Assembly: GCA_027323885.1 (NCBI GenBank)
Contig: DAHVZT010000033.1
Location: 1-45,744, forward strand
DNA: 45,744 bases
DNA from: Acidobacteriaceae bacterium
GTDB lineage: Bacteria > Acidobacteriota > Terriglobia > Terriglobales > Acidobacteriaceae
Reading direction: 5' to 3'
Each line of letters opens with the position of its first letter. Position 1 is the stretch's first letter. This document shows, one piece after another, positions 31,101-40,220 of this stretch. The notes beneath the pieces are model-generated. The model was not told the origin of the DNA, made no database searches, and worked only from the letters and a program-made list of their open reading frames with translations. Position numbers and translations under genes: made by a program.

Positions 31101-32701
31101 ACAAATATGTGCTGCGAACATCTCTGGTTTGGATCGCAATGATCGCGCTCGCCGTTGCTGGGCTTCTTCTGTATCGCTCCCATGCGGTTTCGGACCGGGC
31201 CGCCGGAATCTCGGCGAATGCAACCGCGCCGCCGGAACTCAAGCCAGTGGCGGAAGGGCCCGCGGCACAAGCGGGGAGCAGCAACGCCGCTTCTGACCAA
31301 TCCGAATCCACTCCTGCCTCCTTGTCCCCGGTCCAGATCAGTCCTCAGCGGATGCAACGCATCGGAGTGAAAACCGGAACGGTCGAGTACACACAGATCG
31401 ACAGCGACATCCGAGCCACGGGAAACGTCGACATCGATCAGCGTTTGATCTCGTATGTGCAGGTGCGTTTTCCGGGCTACATAAGAAAGGTTTTCGCCAA
31501 CGCGGTTTATCAGCGCGTTCGCCAGGGCCAGCCGCTCTTCACCATCTACAGCCCCGATCTGGTCGCCACTCAGCAGGAACTTCTGCTGGCGCGAGAGAAC
31601 CGGAAGGCGCTCGGCGAGAGCACTGTCGACGGAGTCGCATCCGGAGCGGCCGCACTGTTCACCGCTGCCGAAGAGCGTCTGCGGCAGTGGCAGATTCCAC
31701 CCAGCGAAATCGCCCGGCTGCTGCAAACCGGCAGACCGATTGCCGATCTCACGATCAACTCGCCAGTCTCCGGTTACATCACCGAATACAACGCCCTGCC
31801 GAACATGTACGTAGATCCATCGACACGGCTGTACACGGTGGCGGACCTCTCGCGCGTCTGGGTTTACGCCCAGGTTTTTCAGGACCAGATTGGATCTTTG
31901 AAGACGGGAGACCCGGCGGCCATTACGGTTGACTCCTATCCTGGCAAGACTTTCACCGGGCGAATCGATGAGATTCTGCCGCAGGTCGATGCGGCGACCA
32001 GAACGGTGCGGGTGCGGCTGGTAATTGCCAATCCCGGCGTGAAGCTCAAGCCCGGCATGTACGTCAACGTGGACATTCATCGGTCCTTAGGCCGCCAGCT
32101 CACCATTCCCGCCTCCGCCGTCCTTCAAACCGGAACGCGCCAGTTGGTGTTTCTCGACAATGGAGATGGCAATCTCACTCCCAGAGAAGTTGTCCTGGGT
32201 CCGCGGGCCGGGGATCAATACGTCGTCCTCAAGGGAATAAAACCTCACCAGAGGATCGTAACGTCGGCGGATTTTCTGATCGATTCGGAAAGTCAGCTGC
32301 AAGCGGCTGCCGGATCCTTTGCTCCTCCGCCGCCTGGCGCGGTCGGTTCCTCTCCGGTTGCCAACGGCGCGCCAGGCGCACAGGCCAGAATCGATTTCAC
32401 CACCGATCCCAAGCCACCGCATAAAGGAGCCAATACTTTCCGCGTCCGGCTTACGAACGCGTCCGGAGCGCCGGTCACTGGAGCGCAAGTGACCGTAACG
32501 TTCTATATGCCCGCCATGCCCGCCATGGGTATGTCGGCCATGAAGACAACGGTCGCGCTCGGCGACCGAGGGAATGGATCCTATGACGGTCAGGGCGCCC
32601 TCGGTTCCGGAGGCAGTTGGCAGGTCACCATCACGGCACAGCAGAACGGCAAAACACTGGCCAGCAAGCTGCTCCATGTGAACGCCGAAGGAGGCATGTA
32701 G
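31097..32701 (+). CDS. CusB-like periplasmic adaptor with extra C-terminal FixH-like domain
   Basis: A 534-residue membrane fusion protein. It has an N-terminal anchor (residues 7-27), an Ala/Ser-rich linker, and a CusB-type core from about 75 to 415: RATGNVDIDQRLISYVQ, lipoyl-like halves around FPGYIRKVFA and INSPVSGYITEYNALPNMYV, then WVYAQVFQDQIGSLKTGDPA. Residues about 430-534 add a small beta domain with a Met-rich stretch (FYMPAMPAMGMSAM, near 469-482), like FixH/YtkA-type domains that accompany copper proteins. It links the inner pump and outer duct and probably binds Cu(I)/Ag(I) through these Met residues. The pump gene starts 3 bases after its stop. Confidence 0.9.
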   Translation: MNKYVLRTSLVWIAMIALAVAGLLLYRSHAVSDRAAGISANATAPPELKPVAEGPAAQAGSSNAASDQSESTPASLSPVQISPQRMQRIGVKTGTVEYTQIDSDIRATGNVDIDQRLISYVQVRFPGYIRKVFANAVYQRVRQGQPLFTIYSPDLVATQQELLLARENRKALGESTVDGVASGAAALFTAAEERLRQWQIPPSEIARLLQTGRPIADLTINSPVSGYITEYNALPNMYVDPSTRLYTVADLSRVWVYAQVFQDQIGSLKTGDPAAITVDSYPGKTFTGRIDEILPQVDAATRTVRVRLVIANPGVKLKPGMYVNVDIHRSLGRQLTIPASAVLQTGTRQLVFLDNGDGNLTPREVVLGPRAGDQYVVLKGIKPHQRIVTSADFLIDSESQLQAAAGSFAPPPPGAVGSSPVANGAPGAQARIDFTTDPKPPHKGANTFRVRLTNASGAPVTGAQVTVTFYMPAMPAMGMSAMKTTVALGDRGNGSYDGQGALGSGGSWQVTITAQQNGKTLASKLLHVNAEGGM

Positions 32702-32703
32702 CC

Positions 32704-35700
32704 GTGCTCTCCAGAATCATTGAGATCTGCGCCCGAAACCGCTTTCTCGTTTTCACCGCTGTCATCATGCTCACGCTTGCCGGCATTTGGTCGCTCAAGC
32801 ACATCCCCGTGGACGCATTGCCGGACATCTCGGACGTTGAGGTGATCATTCACACACCATGGGCTGGCGAACCCCCGGACCTGATTGAGGACCAGGTGAC
32901 CTATCCCATTGTCACCAGCTTTCTGGCCGCGCCGCGCGTAAAAGCCGTGCGCGCGCAGACCATGTTTGGCGACTCCTACGTCTATGTGGTTTTCCAGGAT
33001 GGCACGGACCTCTATTGGGCGCGATCGCGCGTGCTCGAATATCTTCAGCAGATCGGCGGGCAGCTTCCCGCGAACGTTCACCCGGCGATCGGACCGGACG
33101 CCACAGGCGCGGGTTGGGTGTATGAATACACGATTGTGGACAAGACCCATAATCAGAGCCTGGCCGACCTGCGCACGCTGCAGGACTGGCACTTGCGGTA
33201 TGAACTGGAAACCGTGCCGGGTGTGGCCGAGGTCGCCACGATTGGCGGATACGTGCGCCAATATCAGGTGCAGCTTGATCCCAACAAGTTGCTGGCCTAT
33301 GGAATTCCGTTGGCCACTGTCATCGACAAGGTGAAGCAGAGCACCAACGAGGTGGGCGGACGCGTGCTCGATCAAAACGGCGCGCAGTATATGATTCGCG
33401 GGCTCGGCTATCTTCATTCCCTCGACGACCTTCGACTGGTTGCGCTTGGCAGCAAAAATGGAACTCCTGTCCTGGTCCGCGATGTGGGTATTGTCAGCTA
33501 CGGCCCGGACATTCGCGAAGGGGTCGCGGAGTGGAACGGAGAGGGCGAGACGGTTGGCGGCATCATCGTCATGCGTCAGGGTCAAAATGCTCTCAAGGTC
33601 ATTGAAGGCGTTAAGCGCAAGCTGCGTCAGATCGCGCCCTCATTGCCCCCGGGCGTCGAAATCATGTCCGGCTATGATCGCTCCGGCCTGATCGAAAACT
33701 CGATCCGGACACTCCAGCGCGACCTGCTGGAAGAAGTGATCATCGTCAGCCTGATCATCATTGTTTTTCTGTTCCACTTTCGGTCGGCGCTCATCGCCAT
33801 CCTCGCGCTGCCTGCTGCGTTGCTGGTGTCTTTTCTTCCCATCTACTTCCTCGGCATCACCTCCAACATCATGTCGCTGGGCGGGCTGGCTCTGGCCATC
33901 GGAGTCGTTGTCGATGCCTCCATCGTCATGGTCGAGAATGGCTATCGTTCCTTATCGGAACGGCAGCAGGACCTCAACTCTCCCGTCACGGGGCCGGAGA
34001 GACGCTCTATTTTGATCCATGCGGCGAAACAGGTGGGGCCTGCGTTGTTCTTCTCCCTCCTCATCATCGTGGTGTCGTTCCTGCCGGTTTTCATGCTGCA
34101 GGCGCAGTCGGCCCGCATGTTCCGTCCTCTGGCGTGGACCAAAACCCTCTCTGTGGGATGCTCCTCCATCCTGGCCATCACACTGGTTCCGGTGTTGATG
34201 GTCATGCTGATCCGAGGCCGCCTGCGACCGGAAAGCGCCAATCCAATCTCGCAGTTCACCCAGGCGATCTACCGTCCCGTGCTCCGGTTTTGCTTGAAGC
34301 ATCGCTGGCTCACCATCGCGGTCAACCTGGCATTTCTTCTCCTGACGGTGCCGCTCGCGCTGCGCCTGGGCAGCCAGTTCATGCCGCCATTGTTTGAAGG
34401 CTCCGCACTCTACATGCCCACGGCGTTGCCTGGGATATCCATTGGCCAGGCGAAGATCCTTCTGCAGGAGCAGGACAAAATCCTGCGCAGCTTTCCGGAG
34501 GTACTCAGTGTCTTCGGCACGGTCGGACGATCCGACAGCGCGACCGACAACGCGCCGCTCGATATGTACGACACGACCGTGATGCTCAAGCCGCGCGAAC
34601 AATGGCCCGCAGGCATGAGTTACAACAAGCTCATCCAGGCAATGAATGCAAAGTTACAGTTTCCGGGACTCTCCAACAGCTGGACAATGCCGGTGGAGAA
34701 CCGGCTGGATATGGAATTGACGGGCATCAAAACGCCCGTCGGAATCAAAGTGCAGGGAACCTCGGTCGAGGGCATTCAGCAGCTTGGCTCCCAGATTCAA
34801 ACGGCACTTTCGAGCATGCCGCAGGTTAGCTCCGTATTCGCGGAGAAGGTGTCGCAAGGTTTCTATATCAATGTGGCGCCAGATCGGGAAGAAGCGGCGC
34901 GCTACGGATTGACCATTGCCGACATTCAGGCGGCCGTATCATCCGGAATCGGAGGGGCCACCATCGCGGAAAATATCCAGGGGCGTGAGCGATATCCCAT
35001 CAGCGTTCGCTATCAGGAAAGCTTTCGAGAAAGTGTGGAACGGATGCGCGAGGTGCTGATCGGCACTCCTTCCGGCGCGCAGATTCCTCTGGGACAGGTG
35101 GCGAAAATCTCGTTTTCCAAGGGTTCGGCCATGATCCGGGATGAAGACGGAGCTTTGACCGGCTATATCTACATCGATCTGAAAACCACGAACTACGGCG
35201 GCTTCGTTGCGCAGGCCGACAAGCAACTTCGGGAGAAAATCAAGCTTCCGGCCAACTACACGTTCAAATGGTCAGGTGAGTATCAGTTTGAACTGGAAGC
35301 GAAGCAGCGGCTCAAGCTGATTCTGCCAATTGTCTTTTTCCTGATCTTCATGTTGTTGTATATGGTCTTTCATTCTGTGACGGAGGCGCTCGTTCTTATA
35401 TTTCCGACCATCTATGCCATGACCGGAGGGCTTCTGCTGCAGTGGATGCTGCACTACAATTTCAGCGTCGCTGTTGCGGTCGGCTACATCGCGCTGTTTG
35501 GCGTAGCGGTGGAGACAGGCGTTGTGATGGTCGTCTACCTGCATGAAGCGCTGGAGCATCGCTTGCAAGCCGGTACGCCGCTCACCAGCGCGGACATAGA
35601 AGACGCCGCCATGGAAGGAGCCGTGCTCCGGCTTCGACCCAAGCTCATGACGGTGATCGCCGTCGTTGCCAGCCTCGCTCCCATTCTTTGGGAGTCGGGC

Positions 35701-35895
35701 GTCGGTTCCGACGTGATGAAGCCGATCGCTGCGCCGATCGTCGGCGGTATGATCACCTCCACGATTCATGTGCTCATTCTCGTACCCATCTTCTTTGTCA
35801 TGATCAAAGAACGGGCGTTGAGAAAGGGGAAGCTTCCGCCACGGCCTCGTGGAGCCGTTGCTCCGAATGGCGGGACGGACCGGCAGGTTATCTGA
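32704..35895 (+). CDS. CusA/CzcA-type heavy-metal RND efflux pump
   Basis: A 1,063-residue inner-membrane pump starting at a GTG (VLSRIIEICARNRFLV) with AAGGAGG about 10 nt upstream. Hallmarks are PVDALPDISDVEVIIHT, 12 membrane helices, VVVDASIVMVENGYRSL with the proton-relay Asp, EYQFELEAKQRLKLILP, VAVETGVVMVVYL (relay Glu) and RLRPKLMT (relay Lys). Compared from memory with E. coli CusA, two of the three metal-binding Met residues are kept (M621 in APLDM, M670 in NRLDM), while the third (YGMTVAD) is Leu here, L736 in YGLTIAD. It exports monovalent or divalent metal by proton exchange, most likely Cu/Ag. It overlaps the end of the convergent amidase gene by 8 bp. Confidence 0.93.
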   Translation: MLSRIIEICARNRFLVFTAVIMLTLAGIWSLKHIPVDALPDISDVEVIIHTPWAGEPPDLIEDQVTYPIVTSFLAAPRVKAVRAQTMFGDSYVYVVFQDGTDLYWARSRVLEYLQQIGGQLPANVHPAIGPDATGAGWVYEYTIVDKTHNQSLADLRTLQDWHLRYELETVPGVAEVATIGGYVRQYQVQLDPNKLLAYGIPLATVIDKVKQSTNEVGGRVLDQNGAQYMIRGLGYLHSLDDLRLVALGSKNGTPVLVRDVGIVSYGPDIREGVAEWNGEGETVGGIIVMRQGQNALKVIEGVKRKLRQIAPSLPPGVEIMSGYDRSGLIENSIRTLQRDLLEEVIIVSLIIIVFLFHFRSALIAILALPAALLVSFLPIYFLGITSNIMSLGGLALAIGVVVDASIVMVENGYRSLSERQQDLNSPVTGPERRSILIHAAKQVGPALFFSLLIIVVSFLPVFMLQAQSARMFRPLAWTKTLSVGCSSILAITLVPVLMVMLIRGRLRPESANPISQFTQAIYRPVLRFCLKHRWLTIAVNLAFLLLTVPLALRLGSQFMPPLFEGSALYMPTALPGISIGQAKILLQEQDKILRSFPEVLSVFGTVGRSDSATDNAPLDMYDTTVMLKPREQWPAGMSYNKLIQAMNAKLQFPGLSNSWTMPVENRLDMELTGIKTPVGIKVQGTSVEGIQQLGSQIQTALSSMPQVSSVFAEKVSQGFYINVAPDREEAARYGLTIADIQAAVSSGIGGATIAENIQGRERYPISVRYQESFRESVERMREVLIGTPSGAQIPLGQVAKISFSKGSAMIRDEDGALTGYIYIDLKTTNYGGFVAQADKQLREKIKLPANYTFKWSGEYQFELEAKQRLKLILPIVFFLIFMLLYMVFHSVTEALVLIFPTIYAMTGGLLLQWMLHYNFSVAVAVGYIALFGVAVETGVVMVVYLHEALEHRLQAGTPLTSADIEDAAMEGAVLRLRPKLMTVIAVVASLAPILWESGVGSDVMKPIAAPIVGGMITSTIHVLILVPIFFVMIKERALRKGKLPPRPRGAVAPNGGTDRQVI

Positions 35896-37297
35896 TCGCC
35901 ATCGGCGGCGAAACGAAGCCAAACGCCTTGTCGATCACGCCGGCAATTGCGAGCGCCAGTTCGTCCTGATAGGGTCGCGCGACCACCTGGACCCCGATGG
36001 GCAGGCCTTCACTCGATTTCCCGACGGGCACGACCGCGGCTGGAGCAGCCAGCAGATTGAACCACTGAGCATAACGCATGGCGTCCAGATATCGGACAAG
36101 CTGTCCCTCGATGGTCCACGACCGCTCCCCATGCCGGAATGCGGGAATCGCGCACACCGGGCACAGCAGCACAGGGAACTGTTGCATTTCGAGCAGCAGC
36201 TCACCGCGCACCTGATCACACTCGGCCCAGGCCCGCAGCAATTCGTCTCCGGTGAGCGGCGGCTCCTGATGCGCAATAGACAGAAACTCCAGCAAAATTG
36301 GGCTGAGCCGGTCGATTTGGCCACGCAGAATCGGCTCCAGAAACATGGCCCCGCTGCGCACAAAAAATTTCCACCAGAGTTTCCGCGCGGCTTCCAGCGC
36401 TCGCGGTCGAAACGGCTGGACACGGAATCCCTCGCCGCGAAGTACATCCACTGCCGCATCGACGGCGGCCCGCGTTTCTCGCGTGACCGGGACAATTCCA
36501 TCGTCTTGAAAGTAGCCGATTGTAAGTTGGCGCAGCTCGGCGGGGCTGAAGATTTTTGGCCCGGTCGGTGCGCCGATCGGGTCGGCTGGATCCTGCCCCG
36601 ACAAAGTCTGGAATAGAAGGGCAAGATCGTCCACCGTGCGCGCCATGGGACCAATCGCGCCAAGGATAGAAAACGGTCCCACGCATGGCGGCACGTGCCC
36701 CGCGCCGGGGATGCGTCCGGGCGTGGGCTTCAAAGCGCAAATTCCGGTGGAGTGCGCCGGAACTCGAACTGAGCCGCCACTATCGCTGCCCAGCCCCGCA
36801 GCCGACATTCCGGATGCGATCGCCGCGGCCTCGCCTCCGCTCGAACCCCCAGGAATGTACTCCAGGTTCCAGGGATTGCCGGTTCGTCCATAAAGCAGAT
36901 TGTCGGTTTCATACGCCATCAGAAATTCCGGGCAGTTGGTCGAGCCCAGAAGAATGGCTCCGGCGCCCCGTAATCGCGCAACGGCGACCGCGTCTTCCTC
37001 CGCAACCGCTCCACGGCGCAGCACGCTGCCCACCTCGCAGCGAAGACCCCTCGCGGCGATGGAAGACTTGACGGTGACGCACAGTCCAAACAGCGGGCCG
37101 CGAGGCACAGAGCTTGCCATCAAAGCGCGGGCCTGCGCCCGAACGCGGTCCGGGTCAAAATCGGTGATCGCGTTCAGCCGTGGATTCAGGAGTTCGATCT
37201 GATCGATGTGCTCTTCCGCCGCTTCAAGTGGAGAAATGTGTCGTTCCCGAATCAGAGATATTTGCCCGGCTGCGGAGGACAGAGTGAACTGGCTCAA
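35888..37297 (-). CDS. Amidase signature-family hydrolase
   Basis: A 469-residue enzyme with the full Ser-cisSer-Lys triad: K77 (VTVKSS), S152 (GGSSGGEAAAIASG) and the nucleophile S176 (GSDSGGSVRVP), with spacings equal to those of fatty acid amide hydrolase. It hydrolyses an amide in the cytoplasm. Substrate cannot be told: candidates are small aliphatic or aryl amides, or aminoacyl-tRNA amidation if it were GatA, but no GatB/GatC neighbours exist and the C-terminus is unlike GatA. The gene is convergent with the RND pump gene, sharing 8 bp at their ends, and there is no room for a terminator between them. Confidence 0.9.
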   Translation of the reverse strand: MSQFTLSSAAGQISLIRERHISPLEAAEEHIDQIELLNPRLNAITDFDPDRVRAQARALMASSVPRGPLFGLCVTVKSSIAARGLRCEVGSVLRRGAVAEEDAVAVARLRGAGAILLGSTNCPEFLMAYETDNLLYGRTGNPWNLEYIPGGSSGGEAAAIASGMSAAGLGSDSGGSVRVPAHSTGICALKPTPGRIPGAGHVPPCVGPFSILGAIGPMARTVDDLALLFQTLSGQDPADPIGAPTGPKIFSPAELRQLTIGYFQDDGIVPVTRETRAAVDAAVDVLRGEGFRVQPFRPRALEAARKLWWKFFVRSGAMFLEPILRGQIDRLSPILLEFLSIAHQEPPLTGDELLRAWAECDQVRGELLLEMQQFPVLLCPVCAIPAFRHGERSWTIEGQLVRYLDAMRYAQWFNLLAAPAAVVPVGKSSEGLPIGVQVVARPYQDELALAIAGVIDKAFGFVSPPMAIR

Positions 37298-37482
37298 TTG
37301 GCACCACCATCGTTGGTCTTTTTGGTTTGCAGCGGAATCCGAGGCTGAATTGGCGCGGAGGCGGCAGGCATGTAGTTAAATAGTTATTTCTGGGCGTGTT
37401 GGCACGAGTGGAACCGCGTATTCCATTCTAAGCGTCTGGTGTACGTTAGTCCTTGGGCCATGCAAATTTTTTCGTCGGGCCG

Positions 37483-38286
37483 ATGAGAGGAACCGTGGAA
37501 CGAAAAACTTACACCGCGAGATTGTCCAGCAAGCTGTTGCTTTCCGAACGCGTGCAATGCTATCACCTGGAGTTTGAAGTGCCCGAGCTCGAAACCTTTT
37601 CGTTCGATGCGGGCCAGTTCGTTTCGATGGTCGCCGTGGATTCGCGGGGCAAACACCAGACCCGCGCTTACTCGATCGCCTCCGCTCCAAAAGGCAATCG
37701 CTTCGATATATGTGTGAATCGCGTGGAAGGGGGCTTCTTTTCCAATCTTCTATGCGATCTGGAGCCCGGCGCTACGTTGGAGTTTCACGGCCCCCACGGC
37801 CTGTTTGTGCTTCGTCCACCGCTCCTGGACACGGTGCTCATCGCGACGGGAACCGGCATCGCTCCCATGCGCGGGTTCGTCCAGCATCTTTTTCCCTCCG
37901 CAGACCAGGACAGGAGCGAGGGAAGGCGGTTCTGGCTGATCTATGGCACCCGGTATGAATCGGAGATTTACTATCGCCGCTATTTCGAGAAGACCGCTGC
38001 CGAGCATCCGAATTTCCACTATCTCCCCACCTTGAGCCGTCCGCATGAGGGCTGGGAGGGCCTTCGCGGTTATGTCCAGTCCCACGTCAAAGAAATTCTC
38101 CAGCAACATCCTGTGATGCTGCCGGAGCATGGGCCGGAAAGCGCGGGGAGTGTGGCGGACTGCCAAAAAACGCACCAGTTGCGCGCCTACATATGTGGGT
38201 TGAATGACATGGTATCGGCCAATCGCGAGCAGTTGAAAGAGCTTGGATGGGACCGGAAATATATCCACTTCGAACGTTACGACTGA
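37483..38286 (+). CDS. Ferredoxin-NADP reductase-like FAD/NAD(P) oxidoreductase
   Basis: A flavin reductase of about 267 residues from the ATG at 37483; a GTG at 37495 has AGAGGA closer upstream and is equally possible. The FAD-binding motif RAYSIAS (R61-S64 region) follows the beta-barrel FSFDAGQFVSMVAV. The NAD(P) domain has ATGTGIAPMRGF (near residue 120-130), IYGTRYESEIYYRR, and a C-terminal YICGLNDMV. It moves electrons between NAD(P)H and ferredoxin or flavodoxin, or serves as an oxygenase reductase. No ferredoxin domain is fused and no partner gene is adjacent. It is convergent with the LytTR regulator, 10 bp apart. Confidence 0.88.
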   Translation: MRGTVERKTYTARLSSKLLLSERVQCYHLEFEVPELETFSFDAGQFVSMVAVDSRGKHQTRAYSIASAPKGNRFDICVNRVEGGFFSNLLCDLEPGATLEFHGPHGLFVLRPPLLDTVLIATGTGIAPMRGFVQHLFPSADQDRSEGRRFWLIYGTRYESEIYYRRYFEKTAAEHPNFHYLPTLSRPHEGWEGLRGYVQSHVKEILQQHPVMLPEHGPESAGSVADCQKTHQLRAYICGLNDMVSANREQLKELGWDRKYIHFERYD

Positions 38287-38296
38287 GGCAGGACGG

Positions 38297-39142
38297 TCAC
38301 AAGTTAAACAGTTCCCGCAGCCGCTTGGTCTGCGCGCGGCTTACAGGAATCTCCGTGTGGCGCCGGTCGTCCATGCGGAGTTGATAGCTGGATTTGAACC
38401 ACGGTACGACTTCCTGGATCCGGTGGATATTAACCAGGAAGGAGCGATGCGCGCGCCAGAAGATCTCGGGATCCAGCAGGTCGAGCAACTCTTCCAGCGT
38501 GCGGCAATTCGAATGCCCTTCCGTATTGTGAGTGACGACGCTGATCGTTCCTTCTTCAATGGAGGCGAAACATATGTCGCGCTGGTCGACCAGCAACAGG
38601 CGTCCGCCCACGCGAAGAACAATTTTCGATGCCGTGGCTTTGGCCGGTGTCTGCTGCTGCTCCAGCAGCCTCATCAAGGTGTCGAGCCGGTCGTCGACCG
38701 CATTTTGCGCTCGATTGTGCGTGCCGTCCCCTGTCGCCTCTTTGCTTCCGGCCGGTGACTCGGTTTTGGCCAGCCGTGCTTTCACCTTCTGCAAGGTTTG
38801 GCGGACCCGCACCTCATCGAACGGCTTCAACAGGTAATCGACGGCGTTCACTTCAAACGCGCGGACGGCATACTGGTCGAATGCGGTCGCGAACACGATT
38901 TGAGGCAGAGATATCTTGCGGCTTTTGTCCAGGAGCTTTTTCAGCACCGCGAATCCGTCCAGGCCCGGCATCTGGACATCGAGAAAAACGACGTCCGGCT
39001 GATGGGCGCGGATCAGCTCCACTGCTTCCACGCCGTTTTTCCCCTGGGCGACGATCTGCACCTCTTCTGTGCGTCGCAGCAGATAGTCCAGTTCCTCGCG
39101 TGCAAGCTGTTCGTCGTCAACGATCAATGCGCGAATGGCCAT
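38297..39142 (-). CDS. LytTR-type response regulator
   Basis: A 281-residue two-component regulator. The receiver domain (about 1-120) has the acidic pair in VDDE, phosphoacceptor D55 in VVFLDVQMPG, FATAFDQYAV and YLLKPFD. After a charged linker, the DNA-binding LytTR domain (about 175-281) has DICFASIEEGTISVVTHN, TLEELLDLLD and FWRAHRSFLVNIHRIQEV. No histidine kinase gene is in the window, so it is an orphan here. It lies 59 bp downstream of the zinc-ribbon membrane protein on the same strand and may be the last gene of the sigma-factor cluster. LytTR regulators often control membrane or cell-surface genes. Confidence 0.93.
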   Translation of the reverse strand: MAIRALIVDDEQLAREELDYLLRRTEEVQIVAQGKNGVEAVELIRAHQPDVVFLDVQMPGLDGFAVLKKLLDKSRKISLPQIVFATAFDQYAVRAFEVNAVDYLLKPFDEVRVRQTLQKVKARLAKTESPAGSKEATGDGTHNRAQNAVDDRLDTLMRLLEQQQTPAKATASKIVLRVGGRLLLVDQRDICFASIEEGTISVVTHNTEGHSNCRTLEELLDLLDPEIFWRAHRSFLVNIHRIQEVVPWFKSSYQLRMDDRRHTEIPVSRAQTKRLRELFNL

Positions 39143-39201
39143 ACGTAAACCACTGTACATCTCATTGGAAATTTAAGTGGAACCGGATACCGGAAGCAAG
39201 C

Positions 39202-39729
39202 TCATTCGCCGTAGGCGCGCATCCGCGCTGGCGTGTTGTCTTCCGCAAGATCGTGTCCGCAGTGGGTGCAGTGCAAGTCGGTGATCCGGACACTCTCATG
39301 GCAATGGCCACAGTTTGGCGACACTCGATAGGCGCATTGCGGACAGAAATGGAAACTGCTCTCGATGTGCGTGCCACAGCAGGGACAACTCGAAAGCACC
39401 GGCTGTCGCAGCAGAAAATAGATCACCGGCCCTATCCCGCCCTGCAGGACAATACACAGCATGATCCAGAGCCATTTGCCCATATTGCGGCGCGGCGCGT
39501 CCTCGCTGATGTATCCGATCATCAACATATAGACCGCCACCAGCGCGCCCCACGAGGTGCCAAAGTAAACATGCACGGCCATGGGACTGGTGTGGTGTTG
39601 ATGCAGGACAAAGAAAAACAGGTACTGGATCCCCAGGAACGCGACAAACGCAAGCGCGATGGACCAGCGCGGAATGAGCTTGAGTTCTTCGCTGACGGAA
39701 AAGGACGAGTTGGTGTCGTTGCGTGCCAT
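39202..39729 (-). CDS. Membrane protein with double zinc ribbon
   Basis: A 175-residue protein with three predicted membrane helices (about 22-41, 52-73, 86-107) followed by two zinc ribbons: C115/C118 with C129/C132 and C140/C143 with C154/C157 (CPCCG, CPQC, CGHC, CTHCG). The ribbon layout resembles double-zinc-ribbon (DZANK-type) modules. There is no enzyme motif. It lies 20 bp downstream of the small membrane protein and upstream of the LytTR gene, in a cluster with an ECF sigma factor. It may sense or relay an envelope signal or tether partners at the membrane. Confidence 0.8.
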   Translation of the reverse strand: MARNDTNSSFSVSEELKLIPRWSIALAFVAFLGIQYLFFFVLHQHHTSPMAVHVYFGTSWGALVAVYMLMIGYISEDAPRRNMGKWLWIMLCIVLQGGIGPVIYFLLRQPVLSSCPCCGTHIESSFHFCPQCAYRVSPNCGHCHESVRITDLHCTHCGHDLAEDNTPARMRAYGE

Positions 39730-39749
39730 GGTGAATCGAGATTGCTTCG

Positions 39750-40220
39750 CTACCGAACTACAGAATCCAGACGCGACGCCACGCGGTGATCGATCCGGCG
39801 CGGACCGCCGCTCGCTCGCGTCCGGAGGAAACCGAGAACCAGACCTGCGATCGTAACGGGGAACAGCCAGCCGATCATGTACACGGATTGCATCTCAGAG
39901 TCGGAAAAGTGCTGCCAGCCCAGGTGCAATTGCGTCCCGCTCCACACCACGGGCGTCAGCACCAGCAGCAGCAGGGAAAATCCTAAAATCGCCAGTCCGA
40001 TGCCGTGGCGCGCCCGCTGCCGGCGCTCCATCATTTCTATCGTTTCCTGGCGAACACGGCGTTGCGTGCGGCAAACCAGCGCACGTCCTGCCACGCCGCC
40101 GACCGCGAGCAATGCTTCGGAAAAATCGGACTCCAGCAAGGGCGCGGGTTCGCGGCCTTCGCCTTCCCGGTCACCTGGAGCAATGCGAATATGTTCATTT
40201 GCTGCATTCAACGGTGTCAT
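39750..40220 (-). CDS. Two-helix membrane protein coupled to the sigma factor
   Basis: A 156-residue protein starting within the sigma factor stop (ATGA overlap). A soluble N-terminus of about 70 residues precedes two membrane helices (about 73-93 and 112-133) and a basic tail. The N-terminal part has no zinc anti-sigma motif (HxxxCxxC), but its gene position, directly after an ECF sigma factor and translationally coupled, is where anti-sigma factors are usually found. It could be an unusual membrane anti-sigma factor. Another possibility is a general membrane protein. The family was not recognised. Confidence 0.7.
   Translation of the reverse strand: MTPLNAANEHIRIAPGDREGEGREPAPLLESDFSEALLAVGGVAGRALVCRTQRRVRQETIEMMERRQRARHGIGLAILGFSLLLLVLTPVVWSGTQLHLGWQHFSDSEMQSVYMIGWLFPVTIAGLVLGFLRTRASGGPRRIDHRVASRLDSVVR

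Noticed and set aside
31025-32080. 351-codon frame antisense to the efflux adaptor gene
   Set aside because: Shadow frame; no ribosome-binding site and no family resemblance.
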